DNA from: Clostridia bacterium
Lineage (GTDB): Bacteria > Bacillota > Clostridia > Oscillospirales > Acutalibacteraceae
Reading direction: 5' to 3'
NCBI GenBank assembly: GCA_017439545.1
Contig: JAFSIW010000084.1
Span: forward strand, 1-36,817
DNA: 36,817 nucleotides
Position 1 is the first letter of the stretch, and the number at the start of each line of letters is the position of its first letter. Below are positions 22,922 through 31,584 of this stretch, piece by piece. Below the pieces are notes generated by a model. That model had not been told where the DNA came from, ran no database searches, and saw only the letters and a program-made list of their open reading frames with translations. The position numbers and the translations under genes were made by a program.

Positions 22922-24160
22922 TTATGAAACGAAGGGGAGGAAATTCACCTTGGGCAGGTCTTTTGTGGCAATATCCACCAAGGCTTGATCATCGCTATGG
23001 GCGGTTTGCTCGGCGGTTTTTGTGGGATCAGGGGTGTTCTTGGTAACCACGATCTGGTGGCGGAGTTGATTGTTTTCAAATCGCAAATAGCCGTAATGGG
23101 TCTGACCGCCGCCCACGTGACGGGTGAAAAGTCCGGGATGATCCAATCCGTAATATTCATAATAGGACATAGTAGCGGTCTCGCTGTCATATTGGTCGGT
23201 AATAGCTACCGCGTTGCTTTTCAGCACGTAAACCGACAGGGTAGTACCTTGACGCACCACCAGTTCGGGAATCCCTTCCCCGTCCAGATCCTTTAGCAGA
23301 TATTCCCCCTCGCCCATATTGGCATCCGCCAAAAATTGTCGGGTCAGTCGGTCAAATTCGGTGTGATCCACCGCCCAGCACTGAGTTACGTGAGGAAATG
23401 CATCCACCCGATACACCGTCGGCAGCACCGTTTGGGTTTCGGAGGCGAAAAACAGGGGAATCACGTAGTGGGTGCCCGCCTCATCCTCATACAAATAATG
23501 GGCGTAATGCTCCCGTGGCAAGGTTTGACCGTTCTCCTCAAAGGTGAGCAGATCGGTGCACAGTCCTACGTAGGTGATGGGGGTATCGGTTTCTTTGGCA
23601 AAACGCTCCGCCACCTCCTTTGCCCTTGTGGGGGTAGAAAGCAAAACGGCTCGTTGCTGATAGTTTTGAGCGCCCGTCCGTAAAAAGGTGGTGCCCTTGG
23701 CAGGAGCAAAGGAATCCAGTGCCTGTTGCTTGGTGGCATGCAGGCTTCGATAAAGATCGGCTCGCTCATCGGGTACAGGCAGGTCGGTGGGGTTGAGAAC
23801 TACCGCAGAGTAGATAATATCCCCCTGCAAAACGCCAAGATAGGTGCCGTTATAGCCGCAGATCTCGGCGGCTTCTACGGGATCTTCGTACAACGCGACG
23901 GTAAAGTAATGACCGCCGTGAGTCTCTTCGCAGACGGGATCCACCAAACGGTAATACCGATCGTTCCCGTCGGCAGAATAGCGGATCGTATAATTGTTTT
24001 GCCACGCCGACGGCAGGGTGAAAGAAAAGTAAGGCGTGGTGATCACAATGCCCTGATGGGTGGTAGTTTCGGTAAAGGGGGGCTCGGTGTCAGGCGCTTT
24101 TTGACAGCCTGCGGCGAAAATAAAACTGAGGATCAACATACCGGTGAGCAATTTTTTCAT
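22922..24160 (-). CDS. Lipoprotein of unknown function
   Basis: 412 residues from the ATG at 24160 with AGGAGG eight bases upstream. The signal peptide ends in a lipobox FAAGC with the lipidated Cys at 19, so the protein is anchored outside the membrane. About residues 30-170 and 170-290 look like two mixed alpha/beta regions; around residue 300, LLKDLDGEGIPELVV resembles an EF-hand-like calcium loop or VCBS-type repeat of the DxDG form. The family is not recognised. It has its own promoter with unusual twin palindromes. Confidence 0.75.
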   Translation of the reverse strand: MKKLLTGMLILSFIFAAGCQKAPDTEPPFTETTTHQGIVITTPYFSFTLPSAWQNNYTIRYSADGNDRYYRLVDPVCEETHGGHYFTVALYEDPVEAAEICGYNGTYLGVLQGDIIYSAVVLNPTDLPVPDERADLYRSLHATKQQALDSFAPAKGTTFLRTGAQNYQQRAVLLSTPTRAKEVAERFAKETDTPITYVGLCTDLLTFEENGQTLPREHYAHYLYEDEAGTHYVIPLFFASETQTVLPTVYRVDAFPHVTQCWAVDHTEFDRLTRQFLADANMGEGEYLLKDLDGEGIPELVVRQGTTLSVYVLKSNAVAITDQYDSETATMSYYEYYGLDHPGLFTRHVGGGQTHYGYLRFENNQLRHQIVVTKNTPDPTKTAEQTAHSDDQALVDIATKDLPKVNFLPFVS

Positions 24161-24185
24161 CAAAAAAACCTCCTTTTCTGCTTTC

Positions 24186-24214
24186 AGTATAAGCAAAAAA
24201 GGAGGCTTTGTAAA
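24186..24214 (-). promoter_or_regulatory. Sigma-A promoter of the lipoprotein gene
   Basis: On the minus strand TTTACA (24209-24214), a 17-base spacer and TATACT (24186-24191), directly beside the twin palindromes. Confidence 0.68.
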
Positions 24215-24251
24215 GTTACAAGGCTGTAACCTTGGGTTACAGTTTTGTAAC
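24215..24251. promoter_or_regulatory. Twin operator: two GTTACA-N4-TGTAAC palindromes
   Basis: Two 16-base palindromes of identical arms at 24215-24230 and 24236-24251, centres 21 bases apart, which is two helical turns. They abut the -35 element on its upstream side, the usual place for an activator, although a repressor could also act there. The consensus resembles the TACA/TGTA sites of BlaI/CopY-like repressors but with a four-base centre, so the protein cannot be named. Confidence 0.6.
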
Positions 24252-24253
24252 CA

Positions 24254-27200
24254 TTATTTGGAAAATTCGTTTCCTTTGTACCGATTATCGGCATCTAAGA
24301 GCCGACCGCCCGATCCGTAAATATTGCCAAAGGTAACCGCTTCGTTGGCACTATCCAGATGCAGGTCATAGAGCAAATCGTTGCGCAGATGATTTATGTT
24401 GTTCATAACAAGACTTGCGTCGTTCCATACCTTGACGCCTACGTTGCCGCTGCGCACGTTTGTGCCTTGGGACAAATTCAGTCTGCCGCCGCCTACCAAA
24501 ACAGAGTAGTTGGTGGGTTGCCCCCACATATTGGTCTGGGTCATATTCACCGTGCCGGTAAAAGACTCTTCAATATTGATATAGGCTTTGGTTGCCCCGG
24601 GGCCGATGACCACCAACTGGGTATTGACCATGGTGATGTGCCCTGAAGGAGTACCCCGCACGGTCATGGCGCGGTCGCCCCCATCGGTGCCGTGAGCCAG
24701 TACAAATACGTCGGCACCCTCATCAATGGCAATACCCGAATGTACCCCCAGCACAAAGTTGTGGTACATGATCTGATGGGTGGTATCTTTTACCACGTAG
24801 GCTTCGCTATGGTCGGTGCCGTATTTGTGGAAGCTGTCGCCATCGATTGGCAAGGTTTTATAATAGGGGTTGTCGCCGAAATAGTGCACGTTGAATTGGC
24901 AGTCCCGCACAATGCCGTGCTTACTGCCGCCGCCTACTACAATGCCTTGCTCCAGCGGATACCCCGTAGCGCCGTTAATATAATGCCCGTCGCAACGGTG
25001 AGAAGCAAAGTCGGTCTGATAGAAGGAGTTAATGAAGTTGACGTTGAGAATGTAGTTGTTGATCCCCGTGCCGCGGGCGGTAAATGCGTAGGCTTCGCAA
25101 TCATATTCGCCGCCGGGCTGTTGATCGTAATACACCTTGAAGCCGTTGATGCCTGCGGTGGGCTCTAACGTGATCAGCGCCGCCGTATCTGCATCGCCGC
25201 CCAATCCGTGAGTAGTGTAAAAGGTGGTGGAATAGGCATGGGAGTGTTGGGGGAAGGTGCAAGAGCCCTTCAGTTCCACCCCTGCAGGTACGGTAACGTT
25301 GGTGTCTAACCGATACCGTCCGCTGGGCAGATATACCACCCCGCCGCCTGCTTTGGCAACGTCGTTCAGCGCCACCTGCAACAGCGCGCCGATATCCCAG
25401 GTATTGGTGGTGTCAGCACAGTAGGGCTCACGAGTCAGATCCACAAAGGCGTCCCCCGCCGTGAAGGTCACCGCTTCTTGGTTGTAGTCGTAGGTAGAAA
25501 CCAAAGAGGTATCGGCAACCGTCAAGGAGTCGTCCCAAACGGCTTTGACCGTGCCGTCACAAGTTAAGGTTTTTTCGGTCATACAGTTGGTAGCAATGGC
25601 GGTAACGCCGTCGGCAGCCTGAATGTGGGGCGAGCATTGTTCAAAATCCACGTTGGTGGTCGAAATGGTGCCGTTTTTCATGGCAATGCCGGGAGCAGAA
25701 CCGCTGCCGGTCAGCCGGCAATCTTCTACGGTGATCACACCTGTGCCTTGGTTATATACACACGCGCCGCCGTTGGCGATCAAGTGCAATCCGTTCAGCG
25801 AAAAGCTGGTTACAAAGCCTTCGGTAGCCCATACGGGAATGGTCGCCTCAATGGTACCCTTGGTGATCATCATACCAATGGGATTAACGTATTGGGCGTG
25901 ATATCCGATAAAGCAATCTTCAAAATTCACGTTGTACACGTGACCGTTGGGGGAGTTGTCCGCTTCGCGGGTGGTGGGCTTGGAGTTGCCCAGCGCCACG
26001 TGGTATCCCTTGGCGGCAATGTCGGTAACGTAGGTCCAGTCCACGTGCTCAAACTTGAATGCGGTGGCGTTTTCATACAAATAGGTATGCAGGTTTTGGG
26101 CGTCGGCGGTGTCGCACAGACCGCTGTTCAGCCAACTGTCGGGGGTGAAATTCACCTTTTCTACCCGACAAATATCCACGTTGCCGTCTAAAATCAAACC
26201 GGTCTTCAAGGCGGTGCCCACCACGCCCCGAATGTTTTGCAGGGAGTTGGTGTAGAACATACCGATTCCTTGATAACTGTTGACCAGCCGCACGTTGGTT
26301 ACCGCAATGCCGTAATGCCCCCCTTGACGAATGGTCCAGGGGTAGGGGGTGATATCCCCCATGGTCTGTTCGGGATAATAAATGGAGCAGTTGGCAAGAG
26401 CCGAGGCAGAGTCCATGGTAATAAAGGGCTTGCCGTTGGCGTCTCCCCGCCCTGCATAGGCAAGCAAAAGGGTGCCTTCTACCGCCTTGTCAGCCGAAAC
26501 GGTGGGAGCATCCCCCTGCAAGGTCACGCCGTTGGGGATGGTCAGGTTGCCGCGGATGGCAAATTTGCCTGCGGGCACAAACACCGTGCCACCCTCTTTG
26601 GCACCTGCATAGGCCAAGGCTTTTTGAAAGGCTACCGTGTCGTCGGTCACCCCATCCCCCTTGGCGCCCCAATACATTACGTCGGTTTCGGCTACCACAC
26701 GGGTTTGGGTGGGGTATTGGGTGTGCACCAGATGGGATTGGTTGATGCCCACCTCTACCTGCTCGGGCAGGGTTTCCTTTTGTTCCACGGGAAAGACGTC
26801 TTGCTTGCCCACAATACGGCGCAAAATCTGCAGCGCATCCCCCGCATCAACCGAGGCATCATCATTCACGTCGCCCATGGCAAGCTGTTTATTTTGCAAA
26901 GCGGTTTTGTTGACAGTATATTGCAATGCCAGCAGCGCATCCGTGCTGTTGACCGTGCCGTCGATGCCAATGTCACCGTACAGGTAGCCGTTGTTTTTTA
27001 ATGGAGCGGCGGTGGAAAATTCGCTTGCGGCAGGGGTGTCTTGCAGGCTTCCTTCTCCGTTGGAGAAATACATATTGTCAATTTGGAAGGAAAAAGCGGC
27101 GGAAATCTGAACCAGATAAAACCGAAAATAATTGACTGCCTTAGGGTTGAACACTTGCTCGGGATCGTTGGAGTTGTTGACAAAGGTATTGAGTGGCAGA

Positions 27201-27649
27201 ACAATGTGATTCCAGCCTTCTTTGGTCACTTGATTGAAAATATGTCCCGGTCCCGATGCGGCTTCGGCCACGTCGCACCGCCCTGAAGAGGATAACTCGA
27301 TCTGCCCTGCGCCTTGGCGGAGAGTTTCTAAATCGGTGGTGTAAAAATCAAATTCCAGATAAGTGTAGGGAGTAATATCAAGGGGAGCGAAGGTAGTATA
27401 GATGACCATAGAAGCGCCGGTGCCGCTGATTTTAAGAGAAGCAGGCGCTTCGGTGTAGTTGTTGCCGTCGGCAACGATACTCATGGTGGGATAAGCCCCA
27501 TTGACCCAATCAAGGGGCGTGTCGCAAAAGCTGAGCCGCAGGGGAGCGGGGGACAAGTCGGTGGCGGATTCGGCTTGTTCGTTTGCCAAAACCCAGCAGG
27601 AAGTACTGCACAGGGTAAATGCCAACAACAATGCAAGAAGTTTTTTCAT
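24254..27649 (-). CDS. Secreted dockerin protein with two beta-helix (pectate lyase-3/GH55-like) domains
   Basis: 1131 residues from the ATG at 27649 (GAGGTGA upstream). Signal peptide 1-22; a beta-sandwich, carbohydrate-binding-like region at about 40-195; a type I dockerin at 225-285 with both calcium repeats (GDIGIDGTVNSTDALL and GDVNDDASVDAGDAL); a first right-handed beta-helix from about 322 (AKGDGVTDDTVAFQKAL) and a second from about 755 (GGGVVYLPSGRYRLDTN). Such paired helices act on beta-glucans or pectins. The dockerin suggests docking on a cohesin scaffold, but no cohesin gene is in the window. The dockerin being internal, not terminal, is unusual. Confidence 0.85.
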   Translation of the reverse strand: MKKLLALLLAFTLCSTSCWVLANEQAESATDLSPAPLRLSFCDTPLDWVNGAYPTMSIVADGNNYTEAPASLKISGTGASMVIYTTFAPLDITPYTYLEFDFYTTDLETLRQGAGQIELSSSGRCDVAEAASGPGHIFNQVTKEGWNHIVLPLNTFVNNSNDPEQVFNPKAVNYFRFYLVQISAAFSFQIDNMYFSNGEGSLQDTPAASEFSTAAPLKNNGYLYGDIGIDGTVNSTDALLALQYTVNKTALQNKQLAMGDVNDDASVDAGDALQILRRIVGKQDVFPVEQKETLPEQVEVGINQSHLVHTQYPTQTRVVAETDVMYWGAKGDGVTDDTVAFQKALAYAGAKEGGTVFVPAGKFAIRGNLTIPNGVTLQGDAPTVSADKAVEGTLLLAYAGRGDANGKPFITMDSASALANCSIYYPEQTMGDITPYPWTIRQGGHYGIAVTNVRLVNSYQGIGMFYTNSLQNIRGVVGTALKTGLILDGNVDICRVEKVNFTPDSWLNSGLCDTADAQNLHTYLYENATAFKFEHVDWTYVTDIAAKGYHVALGNSKPTTREADNSPNGHVYNVNFEDCFIGYHAQYVNPIGMMITKGTIEATIPVWATEGFVTSFSLNGLHLIANGGACVYNQGTGVITVEDCRLTGSGSAPGIAMKNGTISTTNVDFEQCSPHIQAADGVTAIATNCMTEKTLTCDGTVKAVWDDSLTVADTSLVSTYDYNQEAVTFTAGDAFVDLTREPYCADTTNTWDIGALLQVALNDVAKAGGGVVYLPSGRYRLDTNVTVPAGVELKGSCTFPQHSHAYSTTFYTTHGLGGDADTAALITLEPTAGINGFKVYYDQQPGGEYDCEAYAFTARGTGINNYILNVNFINSFYQTDFASHRCDGHYINGATGYPLEQGIVVGGGSKHGIVRDCQFNVHYFGDNPYYKTLPIDGDSFHKYGTDHSEAYVVKDTTHQIMYHNFVLGVHSGIAIDEGADVFVLAHGTDGGDRAMTVRGTPSGHITMVNTQLVVIGPGATKAYINIEESFTGTVNMTQTNMWGQPTNYSVLVGGGRLNLSQGTNVRSGNVGVKVWNDASLVMNNINHLRNDLLYDLHLDSANEAVTFGNIYGSGGRLLDADNRYKGNEFSK

Positions 27650-27676
27650 TAGAATCACCTCATTACAGGGGTAATA

Positions 27677-27718
27677 AAAAGCCATCGACCAATCCAAAGA
27701 TATGGCACGATGGCTTTT
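27677..27718 (-). terminator. Intrinsic terminator of the InlB-repeat gene
   Basis: AAAAGCCATCG (27677-27687) and CGATGGCTTTT (27708-27718) form an 11-base stem around a 20-base loop. Read on the minus strand it is followed by TTATT. It lies between this gene and the dockerin gene. Confidence 0.7.
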
Positions 27719-27748
27719 ACTATTTAATTAAGTAGTTTTTGTGAGCAA

Positions 27749-28540
27749 TTAGTTCTTTTTCTTCAGAACAACCAAAGCACCCAGAGCTGCGATGCCGGCG
27801 CCCAAAGCGATGGCGGTGGTAGCAGCATCACCGGTTTCGGGATTCTCGGAATCGGTGTCGGTGGCGGTTTCGGGATCCACGGGATCAACGGGATCTACGG
27901 GTTTGGGATCAACGATATCGCTGGGTTCTTCAACCTTGCTGTCGTCTTCGCCGCCGGTCCAGATAGCATACAGAACCAGATCGCTGTTGCCGATCACGAT
28001 GGTATCAAATTCAGCATAAGCGGTGCCGGTACCGTCAGCCTTGGTGTTCCATTCTTTGAATTCGCGACCTTCATAGGTGAATTCGCAGAAAGCAGCCATA
28101 GCTTCCATACCTTCAAAGTAACCGAAATCGTCAACCACGTCTTCGCCTTCGCCGCCGTTGGCTTTGTAGGTGATGATGTATTCAGCTTGGTTTTCGGCGT
28201 TTTCGCTCTTCCATTGAGCAAACAGGGTAACGGAAACATCGGTCTTCAGAACGTCGCCGGGTTGATATTTGTCGCCGGAGCCGTCAGCAGCAGTGTTCCA
28301 ACCGTCAAATACGAACAGGTTTTTAGTCATGGAGCATTGGGGAACGGTAACAGCACCGTCAACCACTTCGATGGTTTCCATAGTACCTTCACCGGAGTTG
28401 GCGTCAAATACTACTTCAATTTTGGTTTCGCTGGAAGTATCGCTGGAAGTATTGGAAGAGGTATCTTCAGCCATAGCAAATAAGCCACAGGTCAATACCA
28501 GAGAAACAGCCAGCAAAACAGCAAGAATCTTTTTGGTCAT
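27749..28540 (-). CDS. Cell-wall protein with InlB-type repeats and NPETGD sorting-like motif
   Basis: 263 residues with GGGAGG upstream. A signal peptide ends near residue 25 (AMAED). Two InlB-B/Flg_new repeats follow at about 40-110 and 119-193, each ending in the FAQW or YAIW motif with FDGWNTAADGSG and FKEWNTKADGTG cores. A Pro/Asp linker (VDPKPVDPVDPVDPE) leads to NPETGD, a hydrophobic span and KKKN, a sortase-type tail in which NPETG replaces LPXTG. It is probably attached to the wall or membrane and may bind host or polysaccharide surfaces. Confidence 0.83.
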   Translation of the reverse strand: MTKKILAVLLAVSLVLTCGLFAMAEDTSSNTSSDTSSETKIEVVFDANSGEGTMETIEVVDGAVTVPQCSMTKNLFVFDGWNTAADGSGDKYQPGDVLKTDVSVTLFAQWKSENAENQAEYIITYKANGGEGEDVVDDFGYFEGMEAMAAFCEFTYEGREFKEWNTKADGTGTAYAEFDTIVIGNSDLVLYAIWTGGEDDSKVEEPSDIVDPKPVDPVDPVDPETATDTDSENPETGDAATTAIALGAGIAALGALVVLKKKN

Positions 28541-28600
28541 TTTGGTAACCTCCCATAAAAATTTCTTCTTCGTTAGCTCATTCGATGATGCTACACGATC

Positions 28601-28629
28601 ATTCTACCGCCAAACGCTTGGTATGTCAA
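28601..28629 (-). promoter_or_regulatory. Sigma-A promoter of the InlB-repeat gene
   Basis: On the minus strand TTGACA (28624-28629), a 17-base spacer and TAGAAT (28601-28606). Confidence 0.75.
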
Positions 28630-28738
28630 GAGGTTTTTTCAGGTTTTGGAGTAAAAATTCGCAGTAAAATTTTGTATAATATGCCCATTCTTTTGAGAAT
28701 ATGCTGAATTATGGACCAAATGAAACTGCAACCAATGA

Positions 28739-28767
28739 TTGACAGAGCCCCCTTTTTGTGATAAAAT
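28739..28767 (+). promoter_or_regulatory. Sigma-A promoter of degV
   Basis: TTGACA 28739-28744, a 17-base spacer and TAAAAT 28762-28767. With the divergent promoter at 28601-28629 this accounts for the 294-base gap between the two genes; no other gene was found there. Confidence 0.75.
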
Positions 28768-28834
28768 ATATCAATCCATTACAATATAATGCATGGGCAT
28801 TCCTTTGGGCGCCCTTTGAAGAGAGGTAGTTTTT

Positions 28835-29698
28835 ATGGAACGTAAAGTAGCCATTACCACTGACAGTACGGTGGATCTGACCCCTGAACTGGTGGAACGG
28901 TATCATCTGCACGTGATCCCCTTGGGAATTGAAATGGACGGAGAAGTGTTCCGTGACGGAATGGATGTTGTGCCCCAAGATCTGTATGATTACTATGCTC
29001 GCTCCGGTAAGCTGGCCCATTCCAGCGCAGGCAGCATTGGGGAGTATGAAGATTTTTTCCGTAACATTACCGAGCAAGGATATGACGTGGTGCATGTGGC
29101 ACTTGCCGATTATCTTTCCTGTTCCCAACGCAACGCCCGTATGGCGGCGGAAGAGGTGGGCAACGTATACGTGGCAGATACCCGTCGGCTGTCCACCGGC
29201 ATCGGCTTGCTGGCCATTTTGGCGGCAGAAATGGCTGAGGCAGGGAAAACTGCCGAAGAAATTGCCGCTGAGATTGAGGAACAGGCCTATCACGCTGACG
29301 TCTCCTTTGTGTTGGATACGCTGGAGTATATGTGCGCAGGCGGTCGTTGCTCGTCGGTTGCCAAATTCGGCGCCAATCTGCTGAAGATCAAGCCCCAGAT
29401 CGTGGTTTACGACGAGAAAATGGACACCGGCAAAAAATATCGCGGCAAGATTCAGAATTGCCGTTTGCAATATGTAGAAGAACAACTTCACGATTTGGAC
29501 GATCTGTGTCTGGACCGTATTTTCGTGACTCACTCGGGTATGCCGCAGGAAGAAATCGATGAGATCGTAGAAAAGGTCAAATCCATTGCTCCTTTTAAAG
29601 AAGTGCTGGTAACGCAGGCGGGCTGTGTGATCTCCTGCCATTGCGGACCCGGAACCATGGGTGTGCTGTTTATGCGCAAAAGCAGAGTGTTTCAATAA
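28835..29698 (+). CDS. DegV-family fatty-acid-binding protein
   Basis: 287 residues with AGAGAGG upstream. The DegV fold is clear: ITTDSTVDLTPELVERYHLHVIPL (split: ITTDSTVDLTPELV, ERYHLHVIPL), then the fatty-acid head-group motif AHSSAGSIGEYEDFF and DTLEYMCAGGRCSSVAKF in the second domain, and HCGPGTMGVLF near the end. DegV proteins present fatty acids to the FakA kinase for phospholipid synthesis or bind related lipids. No fakA neighbour is seen. The next gene follows after 55 bases and may be co-transcribed. Confidence 0.92.
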   Translation: MERKVAITTDSTVDLTPELVERYHLHVIPLGIEMDGEVFRDGMDVVPQDLYDYYARSGKLAHSSAGSIGEYEDFFRNITEQGYDVVHVALADYLSCSQRNARMAAEEVGNVYVADTRRLSTGIGLLAILAAEMAEAGKTAEEIAAEIEEQAYHADVSFVLDTLEYMCAGGRCSSVAKFGANLLKIKPQIVVYDEKMDTGKKYRGKIQNCRLQYVEEQLHDLDDLCLDRIFVTHSGMPQEEIDEIVEKVKSIAPFKEVLVTQAGCVISCHCGPGTMGVLFMRKSRVFQ

Positions 29699-29753
29699 AT
29701 TCATTCCAATCACCTGATTTCGGCCATGATCGGCCACGAAAGGGAGAGTATTT

Positions 29754-31448
29754 ATGATTAACGTGAACCATTTGTGTATGGGATGTATGAAAGACCATGG
29801 CGATGCAGAGGTTTGTCCGTTTTGCGGATATCGGGATGACGAATTGCAACAATCCCCCTATCTGAGTGTGCGGACCTGGCTGATGGATCGTTATCTGGTT
29901 GGCAAAATTATGGAAAACGACGGAGAAGGGGTTACCTATCTTGGTTGGGATAATATCACCCAAGCCCCTGTGTTGATCCGCGAATTTTTGCCGGAAGGCT
30001 TATGCGGTCGTGTGCCTGAAAGCGGCGCAGTTCGTCCTATGCCCGAAGCGGCAGAGGATTACAGCCGTTGCCTCACCGCCTTTTTACAGCGGCACCGTCT
30101 GCTTGCCCGCCTGCGGGACCTGTCGGCCCTGTTCCCCACCTATGACATTTTTGAACTCAACGGCACGGCCTACGGGATTTCGGAATATACCGAAAGCATT
30201 ACTCTGAAAGACTTTTTGGAACGCAACGGCAATTCCCTTACCTTTGAACAGACCCGTGCGCTGATGATGCCTGCGGCTTCTACCCTTTCCTCGTTGCACG
30301 CGGCCGATCTGATTCACGGCGGCATTTCCCCCGAAACCCTGTTTGTGGGAAAAGACGGTAAACTGCGCTTCGGCGGCTTTGCCGGCGGTGAACTGTATTC
30401 TGCCAGAGGGGCGTTAAAATCCCGATTCTACCCCGGTTATACGCCGATGGAGCAGTACGGTCTGGACGGAATGGTTGGTCCTCATACCGACGTGTATGCC
30501 TTTGCGGCTACTATGTACCGTGTGATCAGCGGGGTAACGCCTACCGACGCCAAAGCCCGTATGAATCAAGGGGCAGGCCTGTCGTCTATGACCCTGCAGG
30601 GCAAAATGCCCGAGCACGCCGCGACCGCTTTAATGCAAGCGTTGCAGTTGTTGCCGGAGGAACGTACCGCTTCGGTGGATCGGTTCCGCAGTGAATTCTC
30701 GGCAGCTCCCAGCGTGGCAGAAACCCGTTTTGCTCCGGTGATCGAACCGGATGAGGAGGATGACGAAATGCCCGTTAAAAAAGACAAAAAGAGCTTGTGG
30801 GTGGTACTGATCGCTATGGGCGCTACCCTGCTTGCCTTCGGTCTCATCGTGGGCGTTCTGTTCCTGACCGGTGTCATCGGCGGTTCCGATCCCACCAGTG
30901 CTCCCTCGCTGTTCGTGATTCCCAGTGAGCCTACGCCTTCGGTTACCTCCGGTGAGACCCTGAGTCGTAAGACTCCCGATTTTGTAGGTCAATCCTTAGA
31001 GGCTTGCCAACGGAACTATTCCTCTTATGAATTCAAGGTGGAATACAAGGTATACAGCGACCAATTTATTAAAAACACCATCATTTCCCAAACTCCTTCG
31101 GCGGGCACCGAACTGCCCTTGGATGCAGAACAGGTACAGACCGTAACGGTGGTGGTCAGCCTTGGCAGCGGTCAGTTGCAGATCCCTCCCATCGAGGGTA
31201 TGACCTATGCCCAGGCGATTGAACAACTGTGGCGGGCAGGCTTCTCGTATGACAGCATCACCTGCAACACCACCGACTATTCCTATGACAGCGTGGTAAC
31301 CAAGGTGAATCCTCCCGCGGGCTCCACTTGCAACATCTACGGTGCCGATATTATGCTGTACGTAGAAAAAGCGCCGGACTCTGTGGACGATGAGTTCACC
31401 TCCTCCCAAGAGCCAAACAAAGAGGTTAGTTCTATCCCTGCACAATAA
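29754..31448 (+). CDS. Zinc-ribbon, kinase-fold and PASTA membrane protein; likely pseudokinase
   Basis: 564 residues. A zinc ribbon (Cys8, Cys11, Cys21, Cys24) precedes a kinase-like domain (about 45-315), one membrane span (348-377) and two PASTA domains outside (about 408-470 and 475-540). The kinase fold is recognisable (GEGVTYLGWD, HGGISPETLFV, DVYAFAATMYRVISG) but key residues are lost: the ATP lysine is Arg76, the HRD catalytic Asp is Gly190, the metal Asn is Thr195 and DFG reads GGF at 208-210. It probably senses peptidoglycan fragments without phosphorylating. The frame is intact, so it is a gene in use. Confidence 0.82.
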   Translation: MINVNHLCMGCMKDHGDAEVCPFCGYRDDELQQSPYLSVRTWLMDRYLVGKIMENDGEGVTYLGWDNITQAPVLIREFLPEGLCGRVPESGAVRPMPEAAEDYSRCLTAFLQRHRLLARLRDLSALFPTYDIFELNGTAYGISEYTESITLKDFLERNGNSLTFEQTRALMMPAASTLSSLHAADLIHGGISPETLFVGKDGKLRFGGFAGGELYSARGALKSRFYPGYTPMEQYGLDGMVGPHTDVYAFAATMYRVISGVTPTDAKARMNQGAGLSSMTLQGKMPEHAATALMQALQLLPEERTASVDRFRSEFSAAPSVAETRFAPVIEPDEEDDEMPVKKDKKSLWVVLIAMGATLLAFGLIVGVLFLTGVIGGSDPTSAPSLFVIPSEPTPSVTSGETLSRKTPDFVGQSLEACQRNYSSYEFKVEYKVYSDQFIKNTIISQTPSAGTELPLDAEQVQTVTVVVSLGSGQLQIPPIEGMTYAQAIEQLWRAGFSYDSITCNTTDYSYDSVVTKVNPPAGSTCNIYGADIMLYVEKAPDSVDDEFTSSQEPNKEVSSIPAQ

Positions 31449-31459
31449 ATTTTAAACCT

Positions 31460-31499
31460 GAACACCTGCTTATGGTTTCCATAAGCAGGTGTTCTTTTT
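31460..31499 (+). terminator. Intrinsic terminator of the PASTA pseudokinase gene
   Basis: A perfect 16-base stem (31460-31475 with 31479-31494) around TTT, followed by TTTTT. Confidence 0.92.
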
Positions 31500-31521
31500 A
31501 AGGATTCTTTTGATTCACACA

Positions 31522-31550
31522 TTGACAGCAAGTTTAAATTATGTTACAAT
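31522..31550 (+). promoter_or_regulatory. Sigma-A promoter of the dnaB-tilS-ftsH operon
   Basis: TTGACA 31522-31527, a 17-base spacer and TACAAT 31545-31550. Confidence 0.75.
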
Positions 31551-31584
31551 AAACTGAATTTTTATAGATTGGGAGGGTGCCCCT

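Noticed and set aside
26237..27001. A 254-codon plus-strand frame opposite the dockerin gene
   Set aside because: It is opposite a gene with clear signal peptide, dockerin and beta-helix motifs and has no start signal of its own.
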